The notes beneath the pieces were generated by a model that had not been told where the DNA came from, ran no database searches, and saw only the letters and a program-made list of their open reading frames with translations. Shown here one piece after another: positions 37,069-50,212 of a DNA stretch of 64,000 nt (position 1 is the first letter of the stretch; every line of letters begins with the position of its first letter). The DNA is from Sporodiniella umbellata (taxonomy: Eukaryota > Mucoromycota > Mucoromycetes > Mucorales > Rhizopodaceae). The translations under genes and the position numbers were made by a program. The stretch is from the NCBI GenBank assembly GCA_025677835.1, contig JAIXMR010000015.1, positions 248,001 to 312,000 on the forward strand, given 5' to 3'.

Positions 37069-38499
37069 ATGCTCCAACCACCAATAGCGCGAAAAAGGCG
37101 CTGGAGAGATTATCTAATATATACTATTATAGCTTTACTTTCCTATCAATGCATGCATACTGCTTACCAAAACTCTCAACTTTCCTCATTTTCACTAGAA
37201 AAAGCCGATTCTGTTGAAGAGCAGCCACTAGAGGAAAAGAGCAATGTAAAAACATACCAACATTACAACTCAAAACAACCTACACTCCGTTTTCAACCTG
37301 ATAACGCCACTGTCTACATGGACTTTCCTTGGTACCAGAAGCCACATACGCGACCTCAATTCCGTCCTGACGCTTCTTTACTTACCACCGACATACTTAC
37401 CAAAGATAGAATTTTATTGCAAGAAAAGGCCATCTCAGAAGCTACAAAGCTTGCCAAAAAACGATTTTTACCGTCCAACTTTTCAACTATTCGAGGAACC
37501 AGTCTCTCAGAAGCGGATACCATAGATTTGCGCGAGAAATTGACCTGTTGGACTACAGGCCAATGGATACGAAATGAAAAAAACTTTCATCTAAATCATC
37601 TTCAGGATCCAATCTATAGTACATGTGATAAAAAGTTTTACAAAACTCATTCAATAAGCGAGAAAAGAGAATCTACACTTTATTCTTGGAAGCCAGACTC
37701 TAGCAAATGTCAAATCAGCAAAAAGATTTCTAGCAAGAACTGGTGTAAACTACTTAGAGGAAGAAACATGTTACTAGTAGGGGATCTTACCCATTATCAA
37801 TACCATGAGTTGTTTTTAGATAGCTTACGCAACGATCCCACTGCGTGTTTTGGTGAACTGAACTGCAAAGGTGATTTACTATCCTAAATCGACAATCACA
37901 TTTAATTTACCGCTTTTCTAGACCACACTATCTGTACAAGCAAAGATACTAGACTTCGGTATGTTCGGAACGATATCCTTTCTACAGTCAGAAAGTTCCA
38001 TAATAGAGATAAGGGTCACCCACTGGCAAATATTGTTGAATGGCCTTTTGTGACATCTAACATGCTATCTTCTTACCCAATTCTGATTTTAAGTCGAACC
38101 ACCCAACTAGCTGATGACGACCTGCTGTTCATGCGTCGACTAATTCATACTATGAGGGTCATTCGTGAAAACTCTCCGGAAACACTTGTTATATACCAGT
38201 CCTCATCTGTAGGTCATCCCTTTTGCGATGAGGCTCAACAACCGCTACAGAAAGAATTATCAGACGATGAACTCAAAAGGATGCCCTATGGCTGGAGCGA
38301 GACAAAACGTAGAAATGCGATTGCTAAAGCAATAATTGAAGCCTCAGGCGGCATTTATTTGGATTTAGCTTCCATGACAGACCTGAGGCCTGATGGTCAT
38401 ATCGGTCGAAGCGACTGTCTTAGATATTGTATACCAGGTCCTTTAGATGCTACTATGCTGATTTACTATCAGCTTTTTATTGAACTTGAAAAAATATAA
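37069..38499 (+). CDS. PC-esterase/TBL-like (GDSL/SGNH) type II membrane protein
   Basis: Two exons: join(37069..37870,37922..38499), 459 aa. It has a short cytosolic end, a signal anchor (YLIYTIIALLSYQCMHTAY), a stem region, then a PC-esterase (PF13839-like) domain. The segment NWCKLLRGRNMLLVGDLTHYQ carries the GDS-like nucleophile motif (GDLT). The family's C-terminal D-x-x-H block appears as GRSDCLRYCIPGPLD. Plant TBL and animal CASD1/NXPE relatives O-acetylate glycans in the Golgi. Two points are odd: GDS is GDL-T, and the residue where the DxxH histidine is expected is Arg. It may be a divergent or inactive family member. Confidence 0.7.
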
Positions 38500-39575
38500 A
38501 GAGAAAAGCTGACTAGTGCAAACATTTTAAAAAAAAAAACAGGTTAGAAAAATAAAATAAAGTACAGAACTAAAGCCGGCCGATCTGTATAAAAGAAGCC
38601 AAAAAAGAGGGTTTCTTTTTGTTAAGCTAGTCATATGATTAAAGACCATTTAAGAACAAAAAGTGGGTTTTTGTGAAGTCAATACAGACAGTTGGTTGCG
38701 GTTGGCTTGAATTTGCTTGTGTTTTTTTCTGAGGCACGCTTTTTCGTTGGAAGATTAGAGGTTACATGACTATATATGAAATTGTAGGACTGTGTGCATA
38801 GTAACGTACTGCACTACTGATGTTAAATCTACGTAGCTTGAAAAGCAATCTTTGCTTTTATGCTAAGCCTCTGTTGTCTTCAGCTACAGCAATCAATAAA
38901 CAGAATCTCATGTTTCATAGATTCAAGGCTTTTATTATATGATCCCGCTGGTTCATTCAGTAGTGAATGACTGAACCTTACCTAGATTACCGTCTTATTT
39001 ATAGCCCATGTCTGCATTAAGTTGATAAATTTGATGACTTCTACATCATTCTTTATTTAAAAAGGGTTTCAGACGTAATACATATCTTGCGGCAGTAATT
39101 TTGAGGTTCAGGTCAAATCACGTTGAAGCTTATATCCAGTTAAGCCTATTCAGTCTTTTGGTATTCCATTGCGCATAAACGCAAAATAGAACGGAAGTAA
39201 AAGTGCTCTCCGACATATTATGTATTGGCTTTCAGAGCTCCTTACTTAGATATCCGAATCTTTTTTATAAACGTTTCTTGGGCTTAGATATCTGTAACAA
39301 ACGAGTTGCATAAAAACCCCATACAACCTTAAATTGTTCATTCTAACAAAAGGAAAACAGAATTTGTTCACTTCTATGATTTATACCCCGCTGTGTTTAA
39401 CCGAAAACGATACTTTTTCCTTTTTTTTAAAAAAACTACTATATCCTCTTACTACTTGCTCCTTCTCTTTTTTTTCTTTTCCTTTTGGTTAATATACCTC
39501 CCCTTTATTTTTGTTTAAACAAAACCTGTGTAAATATATAGGTATTTGTATATATATATTTATATATAAATATAC
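38500..39575. other. 1.1 kb spacer, no gene recognised
   Basis: A small imperfect hairpin (GGTTCATTCA...TGAATGACTGAACC, about 38950-38977) is visible. TA-rich DNA (39535-39575) immediately precedes the CK1 start. No ORF with features. Confidence 0.4.
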
Positions 39576-41192
39576 ATGCCAGAGCATTATCGACAAACTC
39601 GCAATTCCTCTACAACAGTAACTTCTTCTAATGTTGTAGGAGTTCACTACAAAGTAGGACGCAAAATAGGTGAAGGTAGCTTTGGAATTATATATGAAGG
39701 TAATCAAGAAGAAAGCGTGAAAAAAGAAAGAGAAAACAGAAAGCAAAAGAGAGACAAGCATTATATAACTCAAAACAATAAAGGCCTCAATCTAGTGAAC
39801 AACCAACAAGTAGCCATAAAATTTGAATCAAGGAAATCCGATGCACCTCAATTACGCGACGAGTATAGAACTTATAAACTGTTGGCTGGTTTACGTAAAT
39901 ATATATATATGTATAAAGCAACACCCTACTATGCTTTCTTTGAGTTGACCTTTAATGTATTTATAGCGGGTATCCCTGGTGCATACTATTTTGGCCAAGA
40001 AGGACTTCATAGTATATTGGTAATCGATTTACTTGGCCCCAGTCTAGAAGATTTATTTGATATGTGTTCGCGTAAGTTTTCTATCAAGACAGTAGCCATG
40101 CTAGCTAAACAAATGGTAAACAAAAGAAAAAAGGCCTCCAAAAATAGAAAACAGCAAAAAAAAAAAAAAAAAAAAATACAATTTTGAATATCTTTTCTCA
40201 GATGTTATGTATATCTAACTATACCCTTATAGATTACGCGTATACAGTCAATACATGAACGCAATCTTATTTACCGTGATATCAAGCCTGACAATTTTTT
40301 GATTGGCCATCCAAACACAAAGTATGCAAACGCCATTTACCTAATTGATTTTGGTATGGGAAAGTACTATCGTGACCCAAAGACAAAGCATCACGTTCCC
40401 TATCGAGAAAAAAAAAGTCTTTCTGGTACAGCCCGTTACATGAGTATAAACACTCACCTGGGAAGAGAACAATCTAGAAGGGACGATCTGGAATCACTAG
40501 GTCACGTATTTATGTATTTTCTCAGAGGCTCTCTGCCCTGGCAGGGCCTCAAAGCTGCAACAAACAAACAAAAATACGAAAGGATTGGTGAAAAAAAGCA
40601 AACAACAACGATTCAAGACCTTTGTGCCGATTTCCCAGGTAAGAAAGGTACCACAGCCAAACAATACAGTCTAAAATCGTTTACAGAGGAATTTGGGCAT
40701 TATTTGAAATACGCACGCAGACTTGCATTTGAGGAGAACCCGAATTATGACTATATGAAGGGCATGTTCGATAAAGTGCTTGAGTCAATAGGCGAGGTAG
40801 ATGACGGGGTTTACGACTGGATGCTGCTAAACGACGGGAAAGGATGGGAGGTAAAAGAAATATATATATAGCCCTTATATTACATATATACTTACATTGT
40901 CTTTTTTAAAAAGCGTCGATCCAACTATTATCGACGAAATACAGCAGTGGCTGCTTTAAACAAGGCAGTAAATCCAAGACAAAATATAAATACCGTGACA
41001 CCCAATACCAATAATAACAATAGTCAAAACAAACGCTACAGTAGGCAGATGTACAATTCTGCACAGCCTATGCTATCCGACGCTGCTATTGTTAATTACC
41101 ATACCATGGATAACCATCCACCACAAACAGACGACCAAAAAAGAGGCCTCCTGCCTACATGTCTTTCCGCTTTCACTTGCGGCTGTTTGTAA
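39576..41192 (+). CDS. Casein kinase I (Yck-type, C-terminal CGCL tail)
   Basis: Six exons: join(39576..39699,39784..39894,39967..40115,40233..40638,40687..40850,40914..41192), 410 aa. CK1 blocks are [91 protein letters not shown], and [12 protein letters not shown]. Introns 1 and 4 (39700-39783 and 40639-40686) have no stops, but removal restores exactly the conserved [10 protein letters not shown] and DFPEEFG junctions. The C-terminus is Q/N-rich and ends FTCGCL. The two cysteines there suggest lipidation, as for the CC end of yeast Yck1/2, which anchors the kinase at the plasma membrane. Confidence 0.93.
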
Positions 41193-41319
41193 ATAGTGAC
41201 TGCTTCTCACTATGTGGCTTGCGTACAATTTTCCTGACACATCCTCAGCTAACTCATACATTTACATAAATACTTTCGTTTTCAACTCTACACTTTTTAT
41301 TCGATTTTTTTTTGTATTC

Positions 41320-44283
41320 ATGGTTGATTTGAGCAAAAAGATACGTCTTGAGAAAAAACAAGGTTCCAGTCACTCTAAGATCTACCAACCATTCAGAGCG
41401 ATTGGTTATGTTACCAATGAAATACCTTATGTCATTAGCAACCTGGGACAAACGTACCAACTGACTACCAGTGTTGGAAAGAGCTTTCAAGTTTACGATG
41501 TAAAAACACCTTCAACCCAAGCGAAAAAAAAACAGTTATTGACCACCTTTAAAATAGTTGGGTAAAATGAATCTCCTGTTTGTAAGCACGCCCACCCAGC
41601 TTCCCATTACAGCCATGGCTGCTTTCAAAAAGTTGACATATGTTGCTGCTGGGAATCAGATCTTTGGCTATCTTCGCGGTAAACAAATATCGCAATTAGG
41701 TGGGGAGGGTACATATGCGATCTTGCAGATTCTCGTTTTGGGTGGATACATGGTCGCTCTTTGCGATGACAATACAATGAAAGTATGGGACACCAATACA
41801 GGTGCCCTATATACAGAAATCGAGTTTGGTCACGAATTTACAGCAACTGCCATACTTCACCCCAGCACATATTTAAACAAAATTCTAGTATCGAGTACAC
41901 AGGGTACAATGCAAATTTGGAATATTCGAGCCAATAAAATGGTGTACCAGTTTAGATATATGGGATCGTCAATTACATGTCTTGTTCAGTCGCCAGTAGT
42001 CGATGTTGTTGCTGTAGGATTGTTAGACGGTACAGTAGTACTTCACAATATTAGAGCAGATGAAAAGATCGATAGTGTTAGACAAGACGACCGTGTCACC
42101 GCCATTACTTTCAGAACTGGTAAATACAAATTCAAAATGTACATTAGTATTTTAAAGCGATATTCTTTCTATTTTCAGACGGTGAACATATGATGGCTAC
42201 TGGTAACATGCATGGTGATGTTGCTCTTTGGGATCTTTCAGATCGTCGATTAGCTCATATTATGAAAAATGCCCATGATGGATACATAACATCCCTCACT
42301 TTCTTGAGCAACCAGCCCATTCTGGTCACGGGTGGTACTGATAACTCAGTCAAGGTTTGTGAAAATATATTAGTGTCAGCCTTCCTAACATTTGTTCTTC
42401 CTTTAGCAATGGATATTTGAGCAACACAACACTGTTCCTTTTCCATTTAAATCCCGTAGCGGTCACCATGCCCCACCTTCTAAATTAGCCTACTATGGTA
42501 CAGCAATTCTTAGTGCTGGCAGAGATCATTCGCTTCGATGCTCTAGTACTGTTTTGGATACACAGAACTTTGAGTTTTCGCAAGGTCATTTGGCCAAAAA
42601 AGCCAAAGAAAGAGGAATCAAAATGGACGAATTAAAGCTTCCTCAAATTCTTGATTTTGACATCAATATGACTAAAGCAAAAGAATGGGACAATATAATC
42701 AGTTGCCATGCTAACGACAATGCAGCACGTACTTGGACAACAAAGAGCAAGCGATTGGGATCTCACGTATTGATAAGTACTGACAAATCAGCTGTCAAAT
42801 CCACTTGCATTTCTACCTGTGGCAATTTTGGATACCTTGGATGCGCTTCAGGGCAAGTTGACATGTATAATATGCAATCAGGTATACATCGTAAGACTTT
42901 TGGCGGAGCTGATGGACACAAAAAGGCAATTGTTGGATTAGCTACTGACAACATCAACAAGTCTTTGATTACTGCTTCTGTTGATAAAACTGTCAAGGTA
43001 ATTAGTTTAGGATAAAAGACTGAAAGAAAAGCGATATTTACACATTTGTTTACGTGCTAGATTTGGGACATCAAAACACTTAAAGTTACTCATACTATTG
43101 ATCTTGGTTCATCCGCATCATCAATCAGATATCATTTGGACAATAATTTACTGGCTGTTGTCTGCGATGATCTAGGTATTCGTGTACTTGATCTTGAAAC
43201 CAAGAGGGTTATTCGTGAATTTTGGGGACACAGAAATAGAATTACAGATTTTGTATTCAGTCCAGACAGTCACTGGATTGTTTCCGCCTCTTTGGACGGG
43301 ACTGTACGTACATGGGATCTACCAACTGGATCAATGGTTGACATATTCAGAGTAGAGGATATTGTTACCTGTTTAGCATTTTCACCCCAAGGAGATTTCT
43401 TAGCCACAGCTCATGTTGATAACAATGGTATCTTCCTTTGGGCTAACCGAACTCAGTATTCCCATGTCTCTTTGCGTCACATCGCTGATGATGAAGAAGC
43501 ACAGTTATTAAGCTTACCCAGTATGCATAATGATGATGACGATTCAGAGGAAGAGAACGAAGAATCAGAAAAAATCGAAGAAAAAGTGAATACCGTAGAG
43601 CAGTTAACAGAGCAGATGATTACTATGTCTATGGAACCTAGAGCTAAATGGCAGAACTTGCTTCATTTAGACACAATCAAATTACGTAATAAGCCAAAGG
43701 AAGCACCAAAATTACCGGAAAAGGCCCCCTTTTTCTTGCCCACTTTGGCAGGTGCTAGAGCACAATTCAACCTAGAAAACTCTATGGACGTAGACAAAGA
43801 AGTAGACACTAATAAATCTAAAGAGATACAATTTACGCAACTTAATACAGATACAGAATACTGTAAATTGTTAAGATCTGGGCATGAAGCTGAACAAACA
43901 TGTAAAACGAACTATTTATTCATGAAATCCGATTTTAATCCGTTTTTCTAGACACCGAATTTGTTGGATACGCTAAGTCACTGAGCCCTTCAGCAATTGA
44001 TGTGGAACTAAGAACACTTACAATTGATGCTGAGTTGACATTACTAAACTATTTCTTAGAGGCGATAGTCTATATGTTAAACACGCGCAAAAACTTTGAG
44101 CTTGCGCAAGCATGGCTTTCCGTCTTTTTGACTATTCATGGCGACTTGATCATTGCCAGTACATCTCAGCCAATCCACGAAAATATTTCAAAAATATTAA
44201 GCATTCAAAGCACTGAATTCGGTCGATTATCACAACAAATCCATTATAGCTTATGTTTAATTGACTTTGCTCGTAGAACATGA
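41320..44283 (+). CDS. UTP21: U3 snoRNP/SSU processome WD-repeat protein UTP21 (WDR36)
   Basis: Six exons: join(41320..41499,41558..42119,42179..42354,42407..42997,43061..43901,43952..44283), 893 aa (yeast Utp21 939). It starts MVDLSKKIRLEKKQG and reads IYQPFRAIGYVTNEIPYVI, the Utp21 opening. There are two tandem WD40 propellers (for example DNTMKVWDTNTG, GDVALWDLSDR, DGTVRTWDLPTGSMVD), an acidic linker (NDDDDSEEENEESEKIEE), and the C-terminal Utp21 domain (LSPSAIDVELRTL...ISKILSIQS). It is part of the tUTP/UTP-B (Pwp2) module of the small-subunit processome in the nucleolus. Each join is in phase and restores WD repeat spacing. Confidence 0.93.
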
Positions 44284-44359
44284 TTGGCTGAATTATAATA
44301 AAAAAATCATAATCAACCAAACATGTGAAGTTTTTTTTTTTTTTTTTCATTTCTTTTTC

Positions 44360-45858
44360 ATGTCACATATTCCTCCACCTCACTATACAGACCGTTTTAT
44401 ACATGAAAGATATAATAAAGCATTAAATTTCGTACAAAATTTACCAGCAAGTTCCAATTTTCAGCCTACAAAAAACCAAAAGCTTGAGGTAAAGGAAAAG
44501 GAAAACAACTTTTTTTTCGCTTTTTGACTAAAAAAAAAAACACAAACAGCTGTATGCGCTGTATAAGCAAGTATCAGAGGGCAACATCAATACACAACGC
44601 CCAGGACTTTTCGATGTCGTTGGAAGAGCTAAATGGTTGAGAAAAAAAAAAAACAAAAAGAAGAGCTTCTAGATTGCTAACATTCAAAATAAGGGATGCC
44701 TGGAAAAAACTTGAAGGAATGACCAGATTGGAAGCAATGCATATATACGTGGAATCCCTTTTAAAAGTGTCAGCAGAAGTAAAGTAACGCAAAACAGCTA
44801 TAAGCTATGTGGAACTTATTGTTTGATAAACGATGTAGGCATACACGAAAAACATGGGTCGGGAGGAAGCTCAAAGGATTATCCATTCGTTTGCAATTAT
44901 GCGGCCTTCGGGAGAGGATACCAGTGACGATGGAATATCAGACCTTGACGGTACCAACTTAGATTTTGTTTTGTTATTTTTAATCAGACTAACGATCAGT
45001 AACCAGATACAAGTATAGCGTCTGAAGATGAAGAAGAGCAAAACTATCTTCGAACAATACGGCAACGTAACACACCTACTTACAATCACCGCCCACCATC
45101 AGTTGCATCCACACAAACTATGGTAACAGCACCAGGCACGCCCCATCAGTTTCCTTCTTTAAGAAGGCCCTCTTCATCAATGAGTATGTCAAGGAGAGGG
45201 CTACAGATGACTGGCAGAGACCTTTTGACCAATTCTTTTCAAGAAGAAGAGCAACACTTGATGGATGGCAATCCTTGGGCCCAACATCCTATAATGAAAG
45301 AAAGAAATGCAAAAACACCTACGACCACCAGCTCTGTACGCCTATCTTCACCTAGCTCTCGACCTTACTTTAGGCCTGGATCTAGCAACTCTTCATCTGT
45401 AACAGCTACACCACATAATAGACCAACATTTACCCCTACATCTAATCATGAGCCTTTTCAGGCTTTAGGCCCAGCTACTAAACGAGCGCTGGAACTACTC
45501 CAAAACGAAGTGGTCACACTTAATGAACGTATTGACGATCTTCGTAAAGAACTGGTCGAAAGAGACAAGCATCGATTAATACAATTCAACAAAAGTGAGA
45601 AACCAAAAGATAAAGATAATAGCTGCGAGAATGATGGGTGGAAGTGGGTAATCAAAGTAAGTACTTTTTAATACTTATTTTTATGCTCAATATTTACAGT
45701 TTGTGTAGGCTGCTTTAAAATATGCTGGTGTTAATTTTATGACAGCACTTATTTTGTTTCTCATATTGTATAGAATCAAAAGCCCAATTGCCTATGCAAT
45801 ACTAAGACAAACAAACAATGCTCTTGACCCCATTAAACATTCAATAAAACCCAATTGA
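44360..45858 (+). CDS. Acyl-CoA-binding-domain protein with C-terminal anchor (ACBD5-like)
   Basis: Six exons: join(44360..44488,44550..44635,44694..44778,44839..44950,45007..45656,45709..45858), 403 aa. The N-terminal ACB domain reads [50 protein letters not shown] and AMHIYVE, the acyl-CoA-binding pocket pattern. A long disordered S/T/P-rich middle, a coiled coil ([20 protein letters not shown]) and a C-terminal membrane helix (about residues 361-375) follow. This is the layout of ACBD4/5, tail-anchored in peroxisomes and tethering them to the ER. The second intron uses a GTTGAG donor, a weak but phase-correct site. The targeting is inferred. Confidence 0.87.
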
Positions 45859-46482
45859 ATGAGACCTTGTATTACTATTAAACGCTTACTACTTGATATA
45901 CTTACACGAGTGTTGCGGGTCCTATTGAAACCAATGGCCCGGTTTATTTCCAATTTCTAGTATTGTCCTCTTAAAATCTTCGAATCAAGTTTATCGTGTA
46001 AGAAAATTGACCAAAACCTATCTATTTGGAACCGTATCCTTTTCTTCTGTTTTGCCTTTCCAGCATATATAGCGGCAATGTCGTTACAATTTAGGCAAGC
46101 TGAATTGAACAGAACATAATATAATCTAAAGAGAGAGAGAAGTTCTTGGCAAACGACAGGAACTGCTTAAATCACTCAGAAAATATCAAGCGACTAACTA
46201 AAGAGCTGGATCGCATGAACAAGGAATATACAAATCCTAGGTAGAGTTACGATCCTTTGCGTGAGTCGTTTAGAAGGCTTGTCTGTCTTCAGCAACCTTC
46301 ACCAAAGAAAAAAAAATACACATCCTTCTGTCCAAAAAGTCTTGGAAAAAAAGCACACAATGTTATTATCAAGCCGTATATACTAACACTCTTATCCTGC
46401 TATCATGTGAATAAAATATTTATTTATGTGCACAGACATCGTCACGAACCTTTTTTTTTTTTTTTTTTTTTTTAGGAACACA
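45859..46482. other. Spacer between ACBD-like and TRAPPC13 genes
   Basis: A short open stretch at about 46126-46245 could encode a charged helix (FLANDRNCLNHSENIKRLTK, ending EYTNPR), but it has no start or partner exon I can join. A T-run at 46451-46473 precedes the TRAPPC13 start. Confidence 0.3.
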
Positions 46483-47775
46483 ATGTCTGCAGCAACGCCT
46501 GCAGTAAATAATACCCAAGATGATTCGTGGCCTCACCTGCTATCACTCAAAGTCATCAGGTTGTCCAAACCTCAATTTGCAACCACATTGCCTGTTTTCT
46601 ACGAATCGATTGAGACTTCGCCACTTGTTGAAGGACTTGATTCCCTTAATATTTCTGACCTTACTGCTTGTCATCCTATTGAACCTAGCGATGTTCAGAT
46701 CAGAGATTTTGGATTGAGTCAGATGCTCAAATTGCCAACTGAATTTGGGCTTATATACCTTGGCGAAACGTTCAGCACACTTGTGAGTGTGAACAACGAA
46801 ACGCCAATGCCCATTCACCAAGTACAAATCAAACTAGAACTCCAAACCAGCTCTCAAAGATTTGTACTTTCAGAAAACCCTATAACAAGTGAGCTTGGGC
46901 CTTCACAGACCATTGATACCACTGTTTCTCACGAAATTAAAGAGCTTAAAACACATATTCTTGTTTGCACGGTACAATATATTGGCGATGGAAAAAAACG
47001 ACACTTTCGAAAGTTTTTCAAGTTCGAGGTGGCCAACCCACTAGCTGTCAAGACCAAGTTTAACCATATGCCAGATGGAAGGGTTTTTTTAGAGGCTCAG
47101 CTACAAAACATCTCAGACAAACCAATGTTTTTAGAGCGCATGAAGTTTGAAGCACTCGAGTACTTTGACTTTAAGAGCTTGAACCATAGAATAGATAGCA
47201 AAGGACAAGAACAGACTGTATTTGGCAATAATTTTATTCATCCGCAAGATGTAAGACAGTATCTTTATATGCTCTCGCCACGTCTTTCATCTACAGACCG
47301 CCTTTCCAGAACAACAAATGCACTGGGAAAGTTGGATATAGTTTGGAGATCTGCAATGGGCGATATGGGTCGACTGCAAACCTCACAACTGACTCGAAAG
47401 GTACCTTTATTAGAACCGATAGAGATTCGGCCATTCTGGCCTCAAAAAGGGGAAGAAATCAACATAGTATTAGAAACCCCCTTTCGGTTGGGTATCCGTA
47501 TCGTCAATCATTCGAACGATAATATGAAGGTTGTCTTAACTGCAATAAAGACAAAGATGGGCTCCGTTCTACTATCAGGACTTGGGAGCCGACAGCTAGG
47601 TGATGTAAATCCAAATCAGACTACAGAAACCGAACTCGAGTTCTTTCCTTTAACGCCAGGTTTGCAGCGAGTAGGAGGCCTAAGAGTGACAGATCTTATA
47701 TCAGGTTACACTAAGGATATAGACAGCTTGTGCGACATATTTGTTTTATCGCATACAAAGGAATCATTGGTTTAA
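46483..47775 (+). CDS. TRAPP complex subunit TRAPPC13 homologue
   Basis: Single exon, 430 aa, starting at the ATG at 46483 (MSAATPAVNNTQDD). It has TRAPPC13 (DUF974-type) blocks: LSLKVIRLSKPQF, LGETFSTLVSVNN, HEIKELKTHILVCTVQY, FFKFEVANPLAVKTK, PQDVRQYLYML and KLDIVWRSAMGDMGRLQT, in family order and close to the usual length (~417 aa in human). It is a beta-rich peripheral subunit of TRAPPIII in ER-Golgi and autophagy trafficking. The longer upstream frame is translated poly-T. Confidence 0.9.
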   Translation: MSAATPAVNNTQDDSWPHLLSLKVIRLSKPQFATTLPVFYESIETSPLVEGLDSLNISDLTACHPIEPSDVQIRDFGLSQMLKLPTEFGLIYLGETFSTLVSVNNETPMPIHQVQIKLELQTSSQRFVLSENPITSELGPSQTIDTTVSHEIKELKTHILVCTVQYIGDGKKRHFRKFFKFEVANPLAVKTKFNHMPDGRVFLEAQLQNISDKPMFLERMKFEALEYFDFKSLNHRIDSKGQEQTVFGNNFIHPQDVRQYLYMLSPRLSSTDRLSRTTNALGKLDIVWRSAMGDMGRLQTSQLTRKVPLLEPIEIRPFWPQKGEEINIVLETPFRLGIRIVNHSNDNMKVVLTAIKTKMGSVLLSGLGSRQLGDVNPNQTTETELEFFPLTPGLQRVGGLRVTDLISGYTKDIDSLCDIFVLSHTKESLV

Positions 47776-49268
47776 AGCAAACCAAAATAAATACCAAAAA
47801 AAAGGCAGAAAAAGTTTAGCACTCTCTTAACAAATAAAAGTTAGGTTAAACAAATCGATCGTTTTTTTACCGACCTCTAATAATGAATAGCAATGCGTTC
47901 TTTATCAGAATTATATACAAACACGACGGTACAAGCTGGACAGCATTAGTATGTTGTGAAACTAAGTCTTACTGGTGGCCGTAGCCTTAAAATATATCGC
48001 TCATACAGCATTAATGGTTTCATTTTTAACAAAGAAACTCTGACTAGTACCAACTAAACCCTGTCCAATGGTTTTTGTCCTTAAAGCTCCACACTTATTT
48101 TTTTTTTAAAAAAAAAAAGGGGGCAGCTACAGCCGGAATAGAACAGACAAGCATCAGCCAGAGCTACATACTCTAAAACCGATTTCAATCAAATACTAAA
48201 AACAAGATAAACCAAAGCCTTTTAGGACTTAAACTGTAAACTGGTGGGTTTACAGCCAATAATGCTTTAGCAAAATTACTCACAAGAACATTCTTGAAAC
48301 GGACCTTTTTTTTTCTCAGAACTCTCATTTTAGCCAAACCTGGTAACAGGAAATATTGTATTTGCTGAATAATAGAAAAAACAGATAGGAAGAGACATTT
48401 TATAATTTTTCATGTTAAAACAAAGGATGCATACACTTCTAGTCCTAGGTCGAAAAGGATAAACTTTTGTCTCAACAATATGTAGGCCATAGTATTTTGC
48501 TGAAGAAACGTTATATATTTTGCTCTTCGAAAGTACAATAGTGCGTCTCTGCCTTTTTGCTAATACTAGGAGGTTAAGATTAAATGTTTGTGACATTGCA
48601 CATTGAGCTGTTTGACTTTGAAACAATTCCTCTAGCTATCATTAGTGATAATAATTTAAATAAGAAAACGCTACTCCTCTTTCCTCTAAATAATATCAGC
48701 CAAAATATATAACGCTATTTTTTCTACTCTGCCCCCCTCTATCTAAAGCTTTTGCAGATTTGAAGGCTTAAAAATCAAAGCCCTAATTGTGGTTGTAGCA
48801 GAAAACTTTCGTATTACAAGTCAATTCAAACAAAAAACACTGCCGCTAAACGTAGAGACCTTAATAAAATGAAGAAACGAAAAGGCCTTTCTCAGTAGCT
48901 CTATTATTCACAAAGTTTAGAATTAAGTATGTTGACCACAAAAGAAAACTGCTGGTCAATGAGAAAAAAAACCGCCCGTTAATATTTCAGAAGCTGCTTG
49001 CTTTACTTGGCTGATCAGGTACACCTGGAAAACAACAAACTCATTGAACAGGACTATTGTTTCATAGATTGTCTTTAATGGCATACTTTTTTCTAGTTGT
49101 TTAGACTATAGTTTACCATGTAGCCATAGAACAAAAGAAAAACTAATGAGATTCCTTTATGTTTAACAAAAGTAACTATCATGTGAAGAGGGTGTACATA
49201 TGGTTTTTTCTTTTTTTTCTTTAAAACTACTCCAACACTGTTTTCACTGTACAACATATTAGCCTAAA
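47776..49268. other. 1.5 kb spacer, no gene recognised
   Basis: Convergent region between TRAPPC13 and Rab11. Small palindromic T/A run near 48099-48118. ORFs up to ~98 aa here have no recognisable features and many rare-looking residues; I do not call them. Confidence 0.4.

Positions 49269-50212
<944 letters not shown>

Noticed and set aside
46126..46245. Open stretch encoding a charged helix
   Set aside because: No start codon, no joinable exon, under 45 codons; not enough support.
47776..49268. ORF of 98 aa on the minus strand
   Set aside because: No domain, odd composition, no promoter-like context; considered noise.
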